Program-made: the position numbers and the translations under genes
Shown here: one piece after another, positions 60,123-64,000 of the stretch
Layout: every line of letters begins with the position of its first letter
Position numbering within the stretch: position 1 is the stretch's first letter
Notes under the pieces: model-generated
Databases searched by the model: none
Told to the model about the DNA's origin: nothing
The model's input: the letters and a program-made list of their open reading frames with translations, nothing else
NCBI RefSeq assembly: GCF_036785885.1
Contig: NC_092312.1
Location: 21,904,001 to 21,968,000, forward strand
Direction of reading: 5' to 3'
DNA length: 64,000 bases
Source: Coffea arabica
Taxonomy: Eukaryota > Streptophyta > Magnoliopsida > Gentianales > Rubiaceae

Positions 60123-62104
60123 TATTTACTAGTGGGAATGGCAGGCACCACACCTTATGTACGTATGTGCAAATCTAAAAGAAAAAAATTTTGAAAAATA
60201 TATTAAATTTTTTAGTAGTTATTGGACGTTTCGTTTCAAAAATACGGATGGAAGAATTGTAATTTTCTTTCTTTTTTTTTTTAGAATAGGAAGTTGTTGA
60301 CAATTATTACTTCATTGGAAGTTTTGTTAGCCTAAAAAAATGGGGGTATGTGTATGTTTTTGTGTGTGTTTATTGTAGTGATTGCTATGTAGGTGTGAAA
60401 AAGTTTAATAGATAAGATGTAGATAAATAATAGTGAATATTAGAAGGGCATATTTGACAAAACAAATAATGACGCTTTTTTTTTTTAATAAGACCAAACC
60501 ATGCTCAAACTTTATATATAGAAAGATATATATGGTTGAGATTTCAAGATTTAAAGGTTTGAGTTTAAGTCCTCTTTACCTCTCTCCGCTATTGAAATTT
60601 CAATTTTTTTCCTGTTAAAAAAATTATTTAACAAAAAGAACACACACACATACACATAATAGGTTGGTTAATGCATACTTTCAGGAGTTGTAAAAAAATG
60701 AAAGAAAAAAAAAAGGTATCATATGGACATAATGACATGTTCTATAGGCTACCAAGCTTATGTACAAAAATATATGTATATATGATAACAGTAACCATCA
60801 GAAATTTGGCTTTGTTTGGATCGTCATTTTTTTTCAAAAATTTTTTTTAAATATTTTCATGAACCTATTTTTTCAATCGCTTTTTATACATCAAATTGTT
60901 GGAGTACATTTTTATGTTATTATCTTTTACATGAACAAGTACGCAAGTTATTTTGTTGTTTCGAAGGATTATGGGACTACAAATTCTAGTCTTTCCCTAA
61001 CGAAGTTTGAGCTTACTAAACTTGTTTTACACTTTCCGGAAGGCAGACCTGACAAATGAGTCCTAGTGAAAGCTGAGAATTGACAAGCCCAAAAGAAACC
61101 TGAATTGAGATCCAATCTTGTGGCCCAACATTGGACTTATGTGGGCGCTTTCTTTCTTCCTAAAACAGGAGCATTACTAAACTCGGTAATGCTAACCTGA
61201 CTTTAAGCAATACTTGTAAATTTAAGGACTTGCATTAGCCAGCTTTCTAGTAGGATGGCAATCAAGTCGAATCGCAGATTGACGGCTTGGATCGAGATTT
61301 AAGTATCTTGAATAACACGTTAACCTCAACACGATTTAAAAATTTAAATGGATTAATCTTCTTGACTCGAGCATGACTCGTCAATTTTGCAGGTTATTCG
61401 ACTTGTTTGCTTTTTTTTTTTTTTTCACTTTGGAGTTTCCCATAAAAATATAAAAATAAATTGCAGTCCAATCGTAACTTTCATATATGTTGCTTGTAGC
61501 AATTTTTTGATTTTACCTTTTTTTAATTAAAAAATCATGAACAAAAGCACAACTATGACATTTTCACAAATAAAAAATCTAGTTTTCATATAAAATTCAT
61601 GATTGCACTCTCGTAATGCTGATTGACAGCCTTGGTTAGTTTTTTCATTTATCTTATGCCTCCAATTTATTTATTAAATTATAAATTATACATTCAAATG
61701 GATCAAACGTGTCAACTCGTGATTCACCTGTTTGCTTGGTGCGTCTATTTAGATCTGACCAGATTTGGATTCAAGTTTGTAAAGAGCACACACTACTGAA
61801 ACCTGCCGATTTCGCGATAGATTTGAATCGTGTCTGCCACTCCTACTTTTCACGGTGGACTTGTTCAAGACGATAGATTGCTGCTGCCTGAAATAATGGT
61901 CAGATCAGATGGATCCAGAGTCTGCCCAATGCTAATGCTCCGTACGATTCTATTCAGATTCAGCCTAGCAAGTGCCAAGTAGCAAGCTCTTGAACTTACA
62001 TTTTGTCTCTATCGGCCGAATTTTGGTTCTACTAGCAATCACTAGTCTATTATCTCTTCTCACGAAAATTTTTGCTAAATTATTGCGGAAACATAAAAAT
62101 GTGC
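60123..62104. other. Gene-free AT-rich region
   Basis: A MITE-like remnant (TTTGTTTGGATCGTC, then ATACATCAAATTGTTGGAGT) lies near 60810-60915. 61244-61800 starts AGGATGGCAATCAAGTCGAA and has TCGA-rich words at both sides, suggesting a decayed hAT element, but no matching right end was found. No gene is supported. Confidence 0.4.
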
Positions 62105-62250
62105 TTGGCTAGATTATTATTTAAAATGATTCTGGTAGCATTTTATGTAAAGTGATGTATACAAAATAAAAAAAATAGTTGTAGATATTAAAATATTTAA
62201 AAATATGTGTATGATATAAATAAAATAATATTAAAAAAATTTCTTGACGT
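62105..62250. mobile_element. hAT-type MITE remnant
   Basis: GTGCTTGGCTAGATTATTAT, followed by AAAGTGATGTATACAAAATA and AAATATGTGTATGATATAAA, match the family copy at 41024-41191. The right terminus is lost. Confidence 0.45.
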
Positions 62251-63371
62251 AATATAAGGTGAAATAAAATGATAGTTTCAAAATTTGAAAAAAAAAAATT
62301 TTGAAAACTGTATTTCTACTTAGCTTCTCATCTTTACACCTTGTGTTATTTACTTGTATTTCTTTCGATTGTGAAGTGGAAAAAAATTTCTACATGGGTT
62401 TGATTTCATACATGTTTTTTTTACTCCTAATTAAAATGCCTACAAAGTTCGAGACATACGCACAAGATATATAAAGTTCATTTTTGCGAGTTTCCATAAT
62501 TTTTTCATACCAAATAAGTACCGTAGACCATATAATTTTTTTTTTCTTGCAAAAAATATATGAAATAAAATAAAAAAAAAATGGAAAATAATAATGACCG
62601 TCCTGTGTGTCTAACAAATGTGATATGTTTGACTACCCATGACAAATTTCTCACACTAGTATTGCATTGCAAATGCCCAAGTGACCGACTTGTGTATTTA
62701 TTGGTCTGAGTTACTCAGCCTCACCTTTCCAGTTAAGAAAAATTTACATGGTGGGATAAATTCCACAAAAAAAAAAAACCTCCACCATCTTGCTAGCCTT
62801 TCGAATGAGATGAAATTGGATAAATTCATCACAGAAAGTAATTCGATTCAATAAATGAGATGAATCATAACTGATTGAACTGTTGCTCAAATACTGTAAA
62901 ATCTAAATTATCAATAAAATTATTTATCGTTTTCAAAAAAAAAAAAGAGAGATGTATCATAGTCTGTGTTTGAATAAATTCACCACAGAAAGTAATTGGA
63001 TTTGTGACTGATTTCACCTCAGAAAAAAGAAACTACACAATCACAATTAATAATTCTTCCCTCGCCGAATTTTGTCTTCTTTCACATATTGTGTCTTGTC
63101 TCTCTGTCGAATGATTCGCTGCACCCGATATTGAAACAATTGTACCGAAAGAAACAAACATCACTTGGCATTTTGGCAAGGAACAGGGTACCTACCTGCA
63201 TTTGGTCAAAAACATAGGCCTTTCCGAAGTTCCGCTAATCGGATAATCACTGGTCTGTCAGTAGCATAAGACCTCGATGATTGTCATTTGGGGGATTTAA
63301 ACGCAAGTGGAGACTACAGCGGTGGAACGAAAAGATTAAAACCTAAGAGTAACAGTTTCTTGTGAAAAACT
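62251..63371. other. Intergenic DNA, nothing recognised
   Basis: AT-rich with several poly(A) and poly(T) runs. Two near-identical words (ATTCACCACAGAAAGTAATT at about 62980 and ATTCATCACAGAAAGTAATT at about 62825) form a short direct repeat. No gene is supported. Confidence 0.4.
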
Positions 63372-63491
63372 ACAGGTCCGTTTGGATTGAGTGTTTTTGC
63401 ACCTGTTTTTAAAAAACTGTTTTTCACATTCCAAATGCTACAGTAAATGTGTATTTCAAAAATAACTTCAAAAACACCATATCCAAACAAT
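63372..63491. mobile_element. Short MITE (GTCCGTTTGGATTG ends)
   Basis: GGTCCGTTTGGATTGAGTGT at the left pairs imperfectly with ACACCATATCCAAAC at the right. TGTTTTTGCACC and CAAAAACACC-type words also mirror each other. Target duplication is not clear. Confidence 0.45.
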
Positions 63492-63494
63492 ATA

Positions 63495-64000
63495 TCAAAA
63501 ATAATTCCAAATATATTTCAATTATGTATATTTAATTTGTATATTTTAATAAGTACATTTCAATTTGTATATTTTAATTATGTATTTTAATATGTATATT
63601 TCAATTATATTTTAATATGTATATTTCAATTATGTATATTATATATATTATATTAATATAAATATATTTATTTCAATTATGTATAATATTATATACATTA
63701 TATCAATTGAAATAAATATTATATATTTATATAAATACATTTATTTATATATAAATTTATAAACATATTTATTCAATTTTGTTTTATAATATATATTAAT
63801 ATGTATATTTCAATTATGTATATTATACATAAATTATATTAATAATAATGTATATTATATATTTATATATACATATTATAAATATTTTATTTTATTTATA
63901 ATATATTTTTATATATTTATAATATATTTACATAAATATTATATGTTATATAAATTATATATAATATAATATATAATATATTATACATTTATATAAATGT
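63495..64000. repeat. Very AT-rich degenerate repeat tract running off the window
   Basis: Almost only A and T, with repeated words such as TATTTCAATTATGTATATT (at least four variants between 63517 and 63825) and ATATATTAT. It looks like an expanded microsatellite-like tract. The right boundary is outside the window. Confidence 0.75.

Overview
This window looks like nuclear DNA from a flowering plant, most likely a eudicot. The genes have many short introns, intergenic DNA is AT-rich, microsatellites and homopolymers are common, and there is a dense, varied set of plant transposable elements. The four intact genes belong to families typical of land plants. I cannot name the species from the sequence alone.

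Layout. 1-14 kb is gene-free and full of transposons. Its best element is a non-autonomous hAT transposon (1918-3367) with a perfect 8-bp target duplication that carries a broken 5' piece of a RETICULATA-RELATED gene. The same stretch holds Stowaway-like and Tourist-like MITEs, a tRNA-derived SINE, a pogo-type remnant and a tandem minisatellite. 14.46-15.52 kb is an intronless wax-synthase-like MBOAT acyltransferase gene (+). 15.5-25.1 kb is repeats, plus one GC-richer block that may be organellar. 25.16-29.38 kb is a six-exon gene (+) for the Golgi Qb-SNARE GOS12, whose first intron appears to use a GC donor. 29.4-44.7 kb is repeats: a second hAT element, a polypurine/polypyrimidine foldback element and a small LTR element of TRIM type. 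44.74-47.54 kb is a seven-exon YABBY transcription factor gene (+) of the FIL/YAB1 type. 47.5-54.7 kb contains a Mutator-type non-autonomous element with a 9-bp target duplication. 54.86-56.30 kb is a single-exon DUF641 (GIL1/IRKI-like) gene on the minus strand, probably with a 3'UTR intron. 56.3-64 kb is repeats, including a SINE with a perfect 12-bp target duplication, and ends in a very AT-rich tract that runs off the window.

The four genes (surface lipid synthesis, Golgi trafficking, organ polarity, tropism/receptor-kinase-related) do not form a functional cluster; their adjacency is ordinary plant gene order. The less ordinary content is the transposon record: a hAT element that captured part of a gene, several insertions datable by exact target duplications, and one apparent tail-only retroposition scar. 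I found no evidence of a CRISPR array, a biosynthetic cluster or a new multi-gene system.
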